DNA from: Cercis canadensis
Taxonomy: Eukaryota; Streptophyta; Magnoliopsida; Fabales; Fabaceae
NCBI GenBank assembly: GCA_003255065.1
Contig: QAOA01001366.1
Coordinates: 1,124,099 to 1,188,098 of the forward strand
Direction of reading: 5' to 3'
DNA length: 64,000 nucleotides
The notes below the pieces were generated by a model. The model did not search any database, had not been told where the DNA came from, and saw only the letters and a list, made by a program, of their open reading frames with translations. Both the position numbers and the translations under genes were made by a program. Positions 50,930 to 62,900 of the stretch are shown here, piece after piece; within the stretch, counting starts at the first letter, position 1; every line of letters begins with the position of its first letter.

Positions 50930-51303
50930 TTCCACAGGAAACTATTAATTATTTTTAAGGATATGTTGCGCTACTAGCAAATATGTTGCGCATGAAAGGA
51001 TATTTTGATTTAATGAGTAGGGAAGAAAAAGCGCACCCTCTTTCCCCGCCTGGCTAGAAAATTTAGCTGTGACAAAAATAAATGTTTCTTTTATTTTTCG
51101 CTACTGGAACACCACAAATGTTTCAGTAGTGATATTATTTTCTTGGCCAGGACCTAATTGGAGCCCACCAATACTGGTTTGGGCTTTGGGATTTATGCTC
51201 GCCATTCTCTTGTTTGAACCATAACTTACAAGGTTTTTACTCAGCAGTGTTTATACTGGGAAGGCCCAGGACCAAAACAGAAAGAAGGGGAAGGGGGAAG
51301 AGG

Positions 51304-51330
51304 GGAGAGAGAGAGAGAGAGAGAGAGGCT
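51304..51330. repeat. (GA)n microsatellite
   Basis: About 12 GA units just downstream (3') of the small minus-strand gene. Confidence 0.95.
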
Positions 51331-51439
51331 TCATTGCTACTATAAACTACAAAGTAAAAACCATTGCAATATTTTGAAAAATAAATAAATAAATCATGGA
51401 AATTAAAATATCTGGATAAAGTAGCGGAGAGTTACAGTA

Positions 51440-51822
51440 TTAGAAGGATTTATTGAGCCTGTTCTTGGTCTTCTCAGCAGCATCAGCAGCCTCAACCTGC
51501 ATCTTGGCAGTGTCTAGGTCTGCTCTGGTTGCTTCCTTCTCATTTTTTGCCGTGATCTTCTTTGCCTGCTTATAATTTTCAACAGCAAGACAAAATTGAA
51601 AACGACGCCAATTTTGGTGAAAAAACGAAATGGAATTACACAAACATGGAAAAGCTTTACCTGGCCGATGAAAAAGGCTTTAACATAGATAAAGCTCTCT
51701 CTACAAGAAACTGTGAAAGATAAACAATTCTTCTTCAGGCGAGACACCCACGACGACGACGTCTTTTGCTTTCGCTCTGAGTTCATAGTTGAAACTGAGG
51801 GTGAAGAACCCGCCTCTTCCAT
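51440..51822 (-). CDS. Small conserved-looking protein of unknown function, 95 aa
   Basis: Two exons on the minus strand: 51822-51661 (54 codons, from ATG) and 51565-51440 (41 codons plus stop), joined in phase 0 across a GTAAAG...AAGCAG intron of 95 nt. The N-terminal half is basic and Ser-rich with a hydrophobic patch (ESFIYVKAFFIGQ). The C-terminal half is charged and Ala-rich (KMQVEAADAAEKTKNRLNKS), likely a helix or coiled coil. I do not recognise a domain. Splice borders, phase and the clear composition shift between halves support a real gene. It is transcribed away from TFIIA-gamma, sharing the 1.2-kb region between them. Confidence 0.6.
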
Positions 51823-52777
51823 TTGCTATATCTTCAATCCCGTGCTCTCAACGTCCCTTTCCAATATCCATGGAGCTCTAGTCTATAATGACTATCATGA
51901 AGAAACTTTGAAGAAGAGCTGGTGCTAATGGCTAACACGTTGCTAGTTCTCTCTTTACGTGGCAGCTATATAACCTTCCACGCCAATTTACTTTTTCTTT
52001 TTTAGTCTCCAGATTCAGGAAACAAACAAAATCACAAAAAGGTCCACCGTGGTCCGTGGAGGGAAGGACCATTTTTGACTAAATTTTATTTTGGTCCTCC
52101 ATAGAGGTGATTATTTTTAGTTTGATACTTATTATTTTTTTTTAAAAAATAGAGACCTATCAATTTAATTTTAATTTTGTTAATTATACCCTGCTATCAA
52201 CCTTAAACTATTGGGCGTGTATCATTATTTTTAGATAATTACTCTCAAGTTTTAATATTTGAAAGAAAATATTAAAAATAAATAAGTTAAAAAAAAGTAT
52301 TTTATATAAAATAATTTGTAATTAAGTGATATAAAAATATGTGAGTTTTATTTTTAAATTTAAAATAGTACAAAAAAAAAGTGTTCCGAAATACATGTAT
52401 GATGATAATATTTATATATAATATTTTATTTATATTAAATAATTATTATTTACTAATTAAATAATTATATATTTTATACATAATAAATATAAATATAATA
52501 ATTATATGATTAATATTTTAATTATTCTATTCTATGTGAAAAATATTTAATTTTTAATTTTTTTTTGTTATGACTCTAAATATTTTCTTAAAAGATATAT
52601 TTTTAGAACTTAAAAAATAATTTTTATAACCTTTTTTACTTGAAAAAAAAAACTCGCGGACACCAAAATACTGATGAAACTGCGTCGTTTGCAATAAAAG
52701 TACACGAGGGCATAAAGGTCATTACAGATCGATCTTCAATCTCGCACTATATATACCCTCAGCTCCAAATTCTAGGG
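51823..52777. other. Shared upstream region of the 95-aa gene and TFIIA-gamma
   Basis: Very AT-rich between about 52100 and 52650. A segment near 52043-52105 (GTCCACCGTGGTCCGTGG, GGTCCTCCATAGAGG) looks like an old repeat fragment. Promoters for both divergent genes should lie here. Confidence 0.45.
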
Positions 52778-52785
52778 TATAAAAG
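52778..52785 (+). promoter_or_regulatory. TATA box of TFIIA-gamma
   Basis: TATAAAAG in a GC-flanked context (GGGTATAAAAGCCCC), about 300 bp upstream of the ATG. A second TA-rich element (CTATATATACC) lies 30 bp upstream. The 5' UTR then seems to contain an intron ending at TTGACGCAG, about 20 nt before the ATG. Confidence 0.55.
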
Positions 52786-53087
52786 CCCCAAATTTCTTCG
52801 CTCTCAAACGCTCTATCGAACCAAACGTTAACCGAGAAGAAGCAGCAGAAGAAGGAAAGAAAGAGCAACTCTCAACGTCGCCATCCAATTCGTAATATGG
52901 ATTTCAACTCTAGATCTCCGGCTTTTCTCGATCTCTTACAGATTCCTTCGATTTTTCTAGCTCGAGCAAATTTTTGAATTTTCGGATTCTCTGTTTCTTC
53001 GTAAATTATTTCAATTTCTATGTATGTGCATAGAATCTGGCTTATGGAATGCTTACCATTGACGCAGATCGCAATTAGCAAGCAAGA

Positions 53088-55423
53088 ATGGCGACGTTTG
53101 AATTGTACCGAAGGTCGACGATCGGAATGTGCCTCACCGAGACTTTGGATGAAATGGTTCAGAATGGTACTCTCAGCCCTGAGCTTGCTATTCAGGTTCT
53201 TGTTCAGTTCGATAAGGTAATTTTAGTTTAGAGGGGGCTCACTTTGGTTGCGTATTATCCTCTCTATTATGTATGAGCTATCTTAACTTCTAATTTGGAT
53301 TTCTTTTGACATTTACTTTTATGGCATGTGGATTACTAGTCCATGACTGAAGCTCTGGAAACGCAAGTTAAGAGCAAGGTCTCCATCAAGGTAAATTTTT
53401 TAATGTAATATCTTCAGTTTTTGGTCTGAGAATGTTAAGGCGATTTGCTAGAATATGCAAGTAGCGTATTACTTACTCTACCGTTTTAGGTTCATTCAAT
53501 TTGGGGAAATGAGTTTATATTACTTGTCTATTGCTATAATTTTTATATTCTAGAAGGGATTGCCGTTGTAGACATGTAGCCACAGTGGAAACAAGTGTGT
53601 AACTATAATTCTGGAAAATCTGTGTGGATTATTGGTTGGTCTGAGCTAACTGTATTTATCCTAAGTTAATAAGATCAAAAAGGTATGTTGGTTTGACGGT
53701 GCTAATTGATAAGTTTCCTTAGGAGTTTCATTACTGCCACCAAAAACAAATTTCTTTCCTAGATAGGTACTGTTGACTATAGGGAATGGCTATAAGGGGG
53801 TGCGAATATTAGTACAAGGAGGAAAGCAGTGACATTATCAATGAATTTTTTGCGTACTTTTTAGTTTGTATTAATGGATTCTGAGATTACAGGAAATTTT
53901 GGTCATTGTATTCTATATACAGTTTTTGTTTTTTTAGAAAGGAGGGGAGGGGGGATATAGACTCATGGAAACACAAAGTTTTTTAAAATATTGACAATGA
54001 ATATACCAAAGATCGATATGCAATATTCTATAAAAATGATTTTGAAAATGGAAACTTTTTAACATTTGGGAATTGGAAAATCCCTGGTTCTCTCTCTCTC
54101 GCTCTCTCTCTCTCTCTGTCTTCACTGAAACTAAGGGGAAAACAGGACTTTTCTTTTGTAAGTTCTTCTATTTAAACTTCTTTGGGGTTTTTTGAGTGGG
54201 ACCATTTGTGCAATCAAGTTAATTCATGTTCAAATTATGCAGCTATCACCTTTTCTTTTTTAAAAAAAAATAAAAAATCTCAATGTGCATTTTCTTCCTA
54301 CCTGAGTTTCATTTTTCAGGTGTGTAGTTTAGTACTTATGTATGATCTGCTGATGGCAGACATCTGAAAATAAATGGTTTTGTCTTTATCATACCTTATT
54401 AATTCCTTTTCGGCCTTATGAATTCCTGTTGATTTTTAATTTTAATTATGTGATGACAATTATTATGGCTACATTAGCTCAAAAGAGTTCTCTTATCCTC
54501 TATTTACTAAAAGACTTGGTGTCCTGTGAATATATATTATTCTGGTCTTCCCTATTCAGATAGCTCAAAAAAGATTTATTCTTATAAAGCTTGTCACCTT
54601 GGATTGAAGTCACCAAAGTATGCCTTTTCAATGGCTTGAGTTTCTCATATTGGTTCAGGTCACATTTTTTAACATAACAAAATTAACAATAAGCTTTAAT
54701 CCCTATATTGGGGATGGCTACAAAGAAAAATCCTTAGTCAAAACCAATTGGAACACTGTCGATAAACTATTTCAATTGATATTGTCCACCGACCTCTCGT
54801 GCAGCCTTGTCTTTCACACTACTCGAAGATAGCTTATTGTGACCAGATGAAATTCAGAGTTGAAGGTTTCTTGATTTGGCACCATTGTTTTCACTATTAG
54901 CTTGGAAGTTTTTTGAATGCTTGTTAAAATAACAAGGTTTCATGTTTGATGGGATTACTAATGTTTGATTGTGGGCTGCTATGATTTTGCGAGTTATTTT
55001 AGCAATAGTTACTCTTGAACAACTTATGGGATGTGAATCATTGAATACCACCACCTCCCACCTCCCCCCTTCTTCTCTCTCTCTTTCTTACTCTCTCTGC
55101 TGAGTCAACCAAAAACATGCTGGTGGCTTTAGCAGAAGTTCTGCATATGTATTTAGTTTTGTCTTCTGAAGCTAAAGTCTTTGTAAGTAATGAACTTAGT
55201 TCTTCTCCCTTTATCCTTCTCCCCCGTCATCATTGTTATTGTTTATATAGTTATCATGAACTGTTCAATTTTTGGATCACAGGGACATCTACATACATAT
55301 AGATTCTGCGACAATGTTTGGACCTTCATCTTACAAGATGCTTTGTTTAAGACTGAAGACTGCCAAGAAAATGTTGGACGGGTTAAAATAGTCGCATGTG
55401 ACTCAAAGTTGCTCACGCAATAA
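53088..55423 (+). CDS. TFIIA-S: Transcription initiation factor IIA gamma (small) subunit, 106 aa
   Basis: Coding exons 53088-53216, 53340-53390 and 55283-55423 give 43 + 17 + 46 codons, the normal 106 residues for plants. The sequence starts MATFELYRRSTIGMCLTETL (N-terminal four-helix-bundle part) and continues through SMTEALETQVKSKVSIKGHL into the beta-barrel part, with YRFCDNVWTFILQDA and KIVACDSKLLTQ at the end. TFIIA-gamma pairs with the alpha/beta subunit and stabilises TBP on the TATA box in the nucleus. Residue 39 is Val, the residue altered in the rice xa5 bacterial-blight resistance allele, so this is the common form. Intron 3 is long (1.9 kb) and holds CT-rich microsatellites near 54090 and 55075. 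Confidence 0.97.
54091..54121. repeat. CT-rich microsatellite in the last intron of TFIIA-gamma
   Basis: CT dinucleotides interrupted by GCTC; non-coding. Confidence 0.85.
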
Positions 55424-56913
55424 TGTCCAATGTCCTTCCATTGTCAAAAGGAGAAATTGTTGGCGTCTGCTGTTACTATGGCAATGGTGGCAAGACAGAA
55501 GTGACCGATGATCCAATTTCTTGCAGGAACTAGCAACTATGGAGCATTTTAGTTTAAAAGCCATCAATCTTCATATCTTTAGGTATTTGATGTTACATTT
55601 GGAATACTGCGTGAGCAGTGGATGAATCTACTTTCTTCACTGTATTTTGTTTTTGTGGGCACCAGTAAATGAATCCATTTATCTCCAGACGACTTTATGA
55701 TTGAGAAACAAGTTATAAAGACTTAAGCAGTTACTGATACATTATCAATTATGGAGTAGAGTCTAAATCAACTAATGTTTTTCCTGCACAACAATTTTAT
55801 TTCTAATTGAAATTCAAATAAAAAAACAATTGTTTTTAATATCTTGAAAGTGATTTAAAGTGAGGTTCGTATAGTCTTTTTTATTAGTGACAAAGACAAG
55901 TTCCAAAACTAAAAAGCAGATATGGAAAATGTGGGTGAGCAAAGATATGAGTGGAGAAAGAAAATACATGCAGAATATTTTCTTATTGAATGCTGTTTTT
56001 CTGTTCACACTTGGAGCATAGTTGGGCAATTTATGAGTAATTGGAACCAAATAGAATTTCCCAAAATACCAAAAAAAAAAAAAACAAATAGAATTTCTAA
56101 AGTGTTGCTATTGTCACCTATGCAGATGGGGCATAATGGTAACCAAATTTTAGGTTGTTTACAGTTGAAGAATAGACTTGCCATAGTGTTAAAATTAGGA
56201 GGCTTTTTACTATAAATTTACACTTTCTTTAGAGTGCACATATAATATGATATAAATTTAAATGAAATTTACTTGAATTTTAATTATGTAAAACCCTTTT
56301 ATAATATAAAATAATCGAAAAAAATTATTAAAAAATGTATCTTTCTTTTCACTAAAGTATAAAATTTGTCGTAATTTTTTCAAATAAAATTTCTTTATTA
56401 ATAATGGGGAAATGAAAAATGTCTAGCGAAAAAAAAAAAATACTTGTGCGTGCATCAAACACCAATAAAAGCGCGGGAAGAAGTGAACGTTTCAACTTGC
56501 AACTTGCAAGGCTTAGAATCATCTATATATACTGCCTCTAGCAAATTCCTTTCGTTGGGACCTTCTAAAGTAGCTCTGGAAGCCGAAGCATCCAATTCGT
56601 TTCCACGTTTCCCCTAATTTATATTCAGCGATAAAAGTTCAAGTAATACAAATTCCCACTCTAATCTTTCAAAATATTGGTCTATTAAATCTACTTTGTA
56701 TATCAAAGAAGAGGCAAAAAAGCGCTGTTAGAAGTATGGGCTCGATAATGACAAAAATTTACAATGAAGAGAGCCGAGAGCATCTGTTGTTGGATTCTAC
56801 TTTAACAAAGATGCTTGCCATTTTGAATAAATTCGATAAGGCATTTCTTCATATAAAGCTTATCGATGGTCATTGGAACCAATTCGGTTCATTTCACCGC
56901 GAAAAAGGTTGCT
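55424..56913. other. 3' region of TFIIA-gamma and promoter/5' UTR of the dikinase
   Basis: No additional gene is supported; a 97-codon frame at 55922-56215 matches nothing I know. A TATATATA at about 56524-56531 may be the dikinase TATA box. A 65-codon upstream frame starts at 56736. Confidence 0.45.
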
Positions 56914-56933
56914 ATGGCGTCGTCCAGGCCTAA
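56736..56933 (+). other. Possible upstream ORF overlapping the dikinase start
   Basis: ATG at 56736 opens 65 codons in another frame and ends at 56933, beyond the dikinase ATG at 56914. If present in the mature mRNA it would reduce main-frame translation. It may instead be spliced out or lie upstream of the true transcription start. Confidence 0.3.
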
Positions 56934-59900
56934 CAACACTCCCCAGGTCCCTCGAGTTCATCGTTTTGATCTAATAGAAGGAATGCAGCTTGAGGTAAAG
57001 GTCTTCGTTGATTTGTGAATGGTGGCTTTGTCGTCTTTTGAAAACTAATAATATTCATTTGTTGGTTCCTGTAGATTAATATATCTGGATCTTCGGAGAG
57101 GCACAATGTGAGAATTGAATTTCAACTCAAAAATTGTACAAGGACTTGGATCCTTCACTGGGGTTTTGTCTTCCATGGAAATAAGTAAACCAAAAACATA
57201 GCGCTGTTTTTACTATATACAATAATTGGAACGCATAAATAGAATTTTTTTTTAAAAAAAAAATTGTATCGTATCTTCTACAGGAGTTGGTTCATTCCTG
57301 GTGATAATTCTTCAGGAGCGAAAACTTATAAGCAGGGTGCATTGCAGTCACAATTTATGAAGGTTGAGTCCTTCTGAAAATTCTGTTCCTTGACTGATTT
57401 AGTTATAATTGATGGTTCTCGATATAATTTGCAGCATGGGCAAATATATATGTTGGTCATTGAGTTGCGTGATCCTAACATACATGCCATCGAATTTGTT
57501 CTGAAAGATGGCAGTCATGACAGATGGTTTGCCACAAATTCTTTTCGCTTTCAATTTTTTGCTTGCATTGAGCTCCTCCATTGTTGCTTAATTTCTGTGT
57601 TCCTAGGTTGAAATTAAACAATGGGAATTTTCGAATAGAGATACCCGCAAGTGATGTTCCTGTATATAATTCAAGCATACCAAAGGATGTGATAGAAAAG
57701 AAGGCATATTCACTGTGGGAAAATAAGGGGAGGCCCATAAGGTCACCTCAACAACAGAAGGTAGTTTAAATTATTACAGCTGGAAATATATTCCTTTTGA
57801 TTGTTATATATACCACTTCTTACATGCTGTTTGTCATCCACTGGATTTCATGATGACTTGTGGGGGTTCAGGGTATACTGTACGTTTCTTGTGGTGTCTA
57901 TATTGTGGCTTATCATAGGAGTGACAGGGAATAAGAAAGTACTAAATTGTCTTGCAGGATATACTTTTTATATTTTCCATTCAAGGAACTCCGTGTCACA
58001 TGCCAGATATCAGAGGGAATAGAGAAAAATAATTATAAAATTAGAGAACAGAAGAGAGAAGTGAGAGAATGGAAAGAGCAAGGAGAAAGACGAGAGGCTA
58101 TAAGCACAAACTCTCAATAAGTCAATCAATCCTCGAAACAGAGACTGCCAGTGCGCTTGTAACATTCTCCATCTCCACCATTTCTGCCATGACTAAGTCA
58201 ACATTTCCTCTAATCTCAAATGACAAACCGTTTATTAAACTGTGTCCCATGGATAAGTAATTTACACTGTAGCTCTCTTTTTAACTTATGATGCATTCTC
58301 CACCGTTTTGTTGAACATTTTGTCAAATTAACCTTATATCATGAAAATCATGTTCTCATACCATAGTCTGAGAAGTTATTACCTAGGTGCATTGCCAACA
58401 TATATTAGACAAAGAGATAAGGTCTAAAAGGCCATATCATCAGTTTATTTTAATTATTGCTATTTTGTTTTTAAGGAGTCTTTTCTCGTATGAAGGTTTT
58501 CTGTCGTCTTTTGCTTTAGTTATGATGCACTTGCCTTACTTAGAATAACTGGTTATGCAAACTTTATGTTAGCGTTTATGTATCTCCTCAAGGAATTTTA
58601 GTTTTGTTGGTATTTATACTGAAATTTTAGTCCCATTGGTATTGACAGTCTCCTTTTTACTGCAGCAAGACTATGATGAGGCATTGAGAGAGCTCCAAAA
58701 CCAGTTGTCAAAAGGAACATCCTTGAATGAATATCAGAACAGTTATCTGACTGAAAGTACAAAACGTGTGCATGGTAATAGAGATAAAGTCAGGAGTGTT
58801 ATGCTATATTCTTACAAAAGGAGATATAATGTTGAAGACTGGTTGCAAAAGCAGTCTTCAGGGCATGCCAAAAGTACCTGTCAGTCAACATCAGCTCTGA
58901 TGGATCTTATAGAGAAATCTATACGGGGAACAGATGTATTATCATGGCAAAGTTATCATGTCCATAACTATGAGATTGTGGTTAGGTTTCTTGTTATGTT
59001 GAAACAGTTTTTTCTTTATTGATAAAAATTAATAATTCATGAAACTTCTTAATCTTGTGTCCAATATATAGCCTTGTATCCCTATAAGAATTACTATAAT
59101 TTTCATTGATTAATTTTATGATTACATGATAGATAAATATACTAAAAAAATTTGATGCCTCATTTTTATATAGCATCGGCTAACATCATAATGTACTTAA
59201 AATGCTACATAAGACGATAGGTGTATCTTGCTCTTCTTCTGAAAAGGATCTTTGGTCTATCTCTGAATGGAATCATCTAATCTTCTGAGTTTTCATGGTT
59301 TTAAGGCTTAATTTTTTTTTCTAATTTCAATAGAGGAAAGTTTTTGTGTAGTGGTACAAAATTTGTTGGGAGGTTAGTAATGTATTATCATGGCAAAGCT
59401 ATCATGTCCATAACTATGAAATTGAACTTCTTAACTGTTTCTAAATTCTTTGTGCATATCCAGGTAATTTCAAAGATCATTGCTGGTGACTGTCACATTT
59501 TTGTTGCCGCAAACACGAAAGGTACTACAGTGCTCCACTGGGGTGTATCAAAGTTGTCTCCCAGTGAATGGTTGGTGAGTTTTATGATTCCAGGTTCCTT
59601 AGGATCTTAAAGAAGATGACTGTGTAAATTTTTTAACTGTTGTAGTTACATATATTTACCTTATTGTCTGCTTTTCCTGCAATATGAAGGTCCCACCACA
59701 AGAGATATGGCCTGAAAACTCAAAAATGGTTTCTGGAGCATGCCAAAGTTATTTTAGAGATAAGTTTACGGGAAATGGATCCTTTCAGGTGACGGGCACT
59801 GTTTCACGGTCCTTTTATTCTGGACTTGCTTGTGTGTGTTATTTAGATTGGTCCACATACTGACTACACTCCTTTTTTTGGCTTCAAACAATTCCCCCCC

Positions 59901-62900
59901 CCCCCCCCGGCGCCGCCCTCAACAAAAAAAAAGAAGATTGTGGATGTCAATTTGCAGAAAAGAAATTTTGCTGGAATTCAGTTTGTCATCTGGACAGGTG
60001 GATTTTGGATTAAAAATAATGGTGCCAACTTCTTTTCTGGAATTAAACCAAGCAATCCAATTGAAAAGGTAAAATCATTCTTTAATTTTAAATTTTCCTC
60101 ATTGAATATTGCTTATCCACCTAAAATGTTAGGATTTTCCTAATAAATCAGATTTCAGAACATCATGCGTGTAATTACAGTTACCAATTATCAGTACTGA
60201 CTTTGTAATGCTGCTTGTTTCAAGATTGCATTTCATGTATGTTGACATGATCCCCGCATGCCTTCACTGAATCCTCCTATCTAGAATGTCATCAATAATT
60301 GTCAACTCTCTGATGCATTCAATCTAAAAATCTAACGATATTGGTATTACAAGCCAAGAATATTCACATATGGGTATTATTTTTAACGTAGATCAAATGG
60401 AGACTTCTGATCTATATGCTTCACTCCTTCTATATTGCCTAGAATGTCCATCTCGGTTCATGATATTATTTTTATTCTAACTATTGTCCCTGAACTCTAA
60501 TACTTTTTTTTTTAGTTCAGTCTGTAATTTAACTTCATCTCATGCCCGTATTGGAAACTTAAATGCCTTACATACAGTTCAATCAAGACGGGAAAGAGGT
60601 TCTTAAATGGTTACTTGATGAAATTTCACAAAGAGAGAAAGAGGCTGAGAGGTCTTTGATGCACAGGTGAGACTGATATTAATTCAGATGATCACTAAAA
60701 TATTTGATTTCATTTACGTGAAAGGAAAATTATGATTATTCTAAATGGAGTACTTTCTAGCTACCTCTTTGTCTACTGTCACATATGGGCAGGAGAACAT
60801 TATAATATGACAAATAGAAATTTCTATAAGAAAGCAAATGAAATTGTGTGTTGCCTTCTATTTTGTTGCACAATATTTTCTCTTATGTACCCATCCTTGC
60901 TCAGGTTCAATATAGCCACCGAGCTGACAGAGCGTTGTAAAACTGAAGGGGAACTGGGGCTGATTGGAATATTGGTCTGGCTAAGGTTCATGGCATGCAG
61001 GCATCTCACATGGAACAAGAATTATAATGTGAAACCTCGGTAAAAAAAAATAGTTATGCCATCCTTGATTTAATTAATCTCCACAAAATTTCTTAGTGCT
61101 TGATATTGCCATGTAATAACCACATCACTTTTTTGTTCTTTTTAGGAATTTGGATTAATTGGTTCAATATCACAAGTCATTGATGTATTGTCTGTGAAAA
61201 TAATGAATTGTATATGCCATATGCAGTGAAATAAGTGAAGCTCAAGACGGGTTTACTAATTTACTACTAAGGATCTACTTGAACCAGCCACATGATAGGG
61301 AGATCGTGAGACTAATAATGAAATGCGTTGGTCGTGGAGGTCAGGGTGATGTCGGTCAGAGAATCCGTGATGAAATACTTCTGATTCAGGTGTATGAAAA
61401 TGAATTTTTTTGCAGAAACAACTTTTTCCTTGCATAAATAATTCATCTTTCGGTTTTTACCTTTCAGAGGAATAATGACTGCAAGACAGGCATGATGGAG
61501 GAGTGGCATCAGAAGTTGCACAATAATAGTAGCCCTGATGATGTAATAATATGTGAGGTAACCTAGCAAGCAGGGCAGTGACTGCACTATTTATCCTATG
61601 TTTTCAGGTTTTTTGCTGTGTCTACTAGAAATCAAGTTACCTGATTGAGTATTTTCTTTGAATAGAAAAAGATTAATTTTAGTTATATCCACACAATCAT
61701 TGTTCTAAAAATTTTCAAGGTAGTAGTGTCATTTTCCTTATTCATCTTAAGCTATTACTGGTCTAACTTTGGCCTCAAATCACCTCATGCCAATCTGCTA
61801 CGAAGTTGGGTCATTTTATCTAGTCGACCCTAAGTTGATTGTCGATACTCCTACCAAAGATCAAAACATAGTACTGGAATGCTGGCAATATGGATATGGT
61901 CTGATGAAATAGATAGGAATAGTTCTCTAAGTCATAATCTTCATTGTGACAGGCAATTTTAAATTATATAAGATGCGGGTTCAGAATTGATGTTTATTGG
62001 CAAACACTGAATGCAAATGGTCTCACGAGAGAGAAACTTGCAAGCTATGATCGTCCAATTTTGTCAGAACCACATTTCAGAACTAATACGAGGGATGGAC
62101 TTCTCCATGATCTCACTGCATACTTGAAGACTTTAAAGGTATTCAGTAGAGTTAGGAGAGGCGCTTTATCCTTTTAAATTTAACATTGTCATAAGCTGTT
62201 GACTTAGGTTTGGCCTTAAAGTGGTGTTGTTGATTAACCATTATTATGCTGTGTCTGAAGATACATATCAGATTTATTTATTACTGCTTTCTCTTGTGAT
62301 TCAGGCTGTTCACACTGGTGTTGACCTTGAGTCGTCGATTGATATATGTTTGGGTTCCTCTTTCAAGGTGATGATTGCAGATGTTTGAGTATCTCGTCAT
62401 TTTTACCTTGCTTTGCTTGATGTCATGTCCAATATTGGATCTATAATTAATAATATCTTGATTTCCTTCTTGGCGTTTTAGGACAGCAATGTTACAAGTG
62501 CAATCAATCATAGCTCTGCTGCTGGTTTGCCATTGAAACTGCTGGTAGTTTTATTTCCTTGGCATTTTAAGTCAACTTATGCATAGACGGTTTTTCTCCT
62601 ATGGAACTTAGTTCTGCAGCTAAACATTAGAAGTATAAGATATTTGTTGGTGGGCGTGTTTATAGCCTGATCTTTTCTGTGGTCTACAGAAATATTTAAA
62701 TTGTGCTAATGGAGTATATATTGTCTCATGGTCAACTTGTAGGAAAGTCTGAACTTTGTCAAAGCACATGTTGGTGATACCAATATTAATCCATTGATGG
62801 AGGTCAGTTTGCATAAGACTTGCTAAAATATATGGCTTTTATGAGCAATTAACTTTGAAAAGGTCAAAATTGTTTTCTCAGAAGTTACTGGAATCACGTG

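Noticed and set aside
58069-58260. 63-codon frame in dikinase intron 5
   Set aside because: It lies in an intron, the dikinase frame splices cleanly across it, and it shows no known motif; possibly part of an old insertion.
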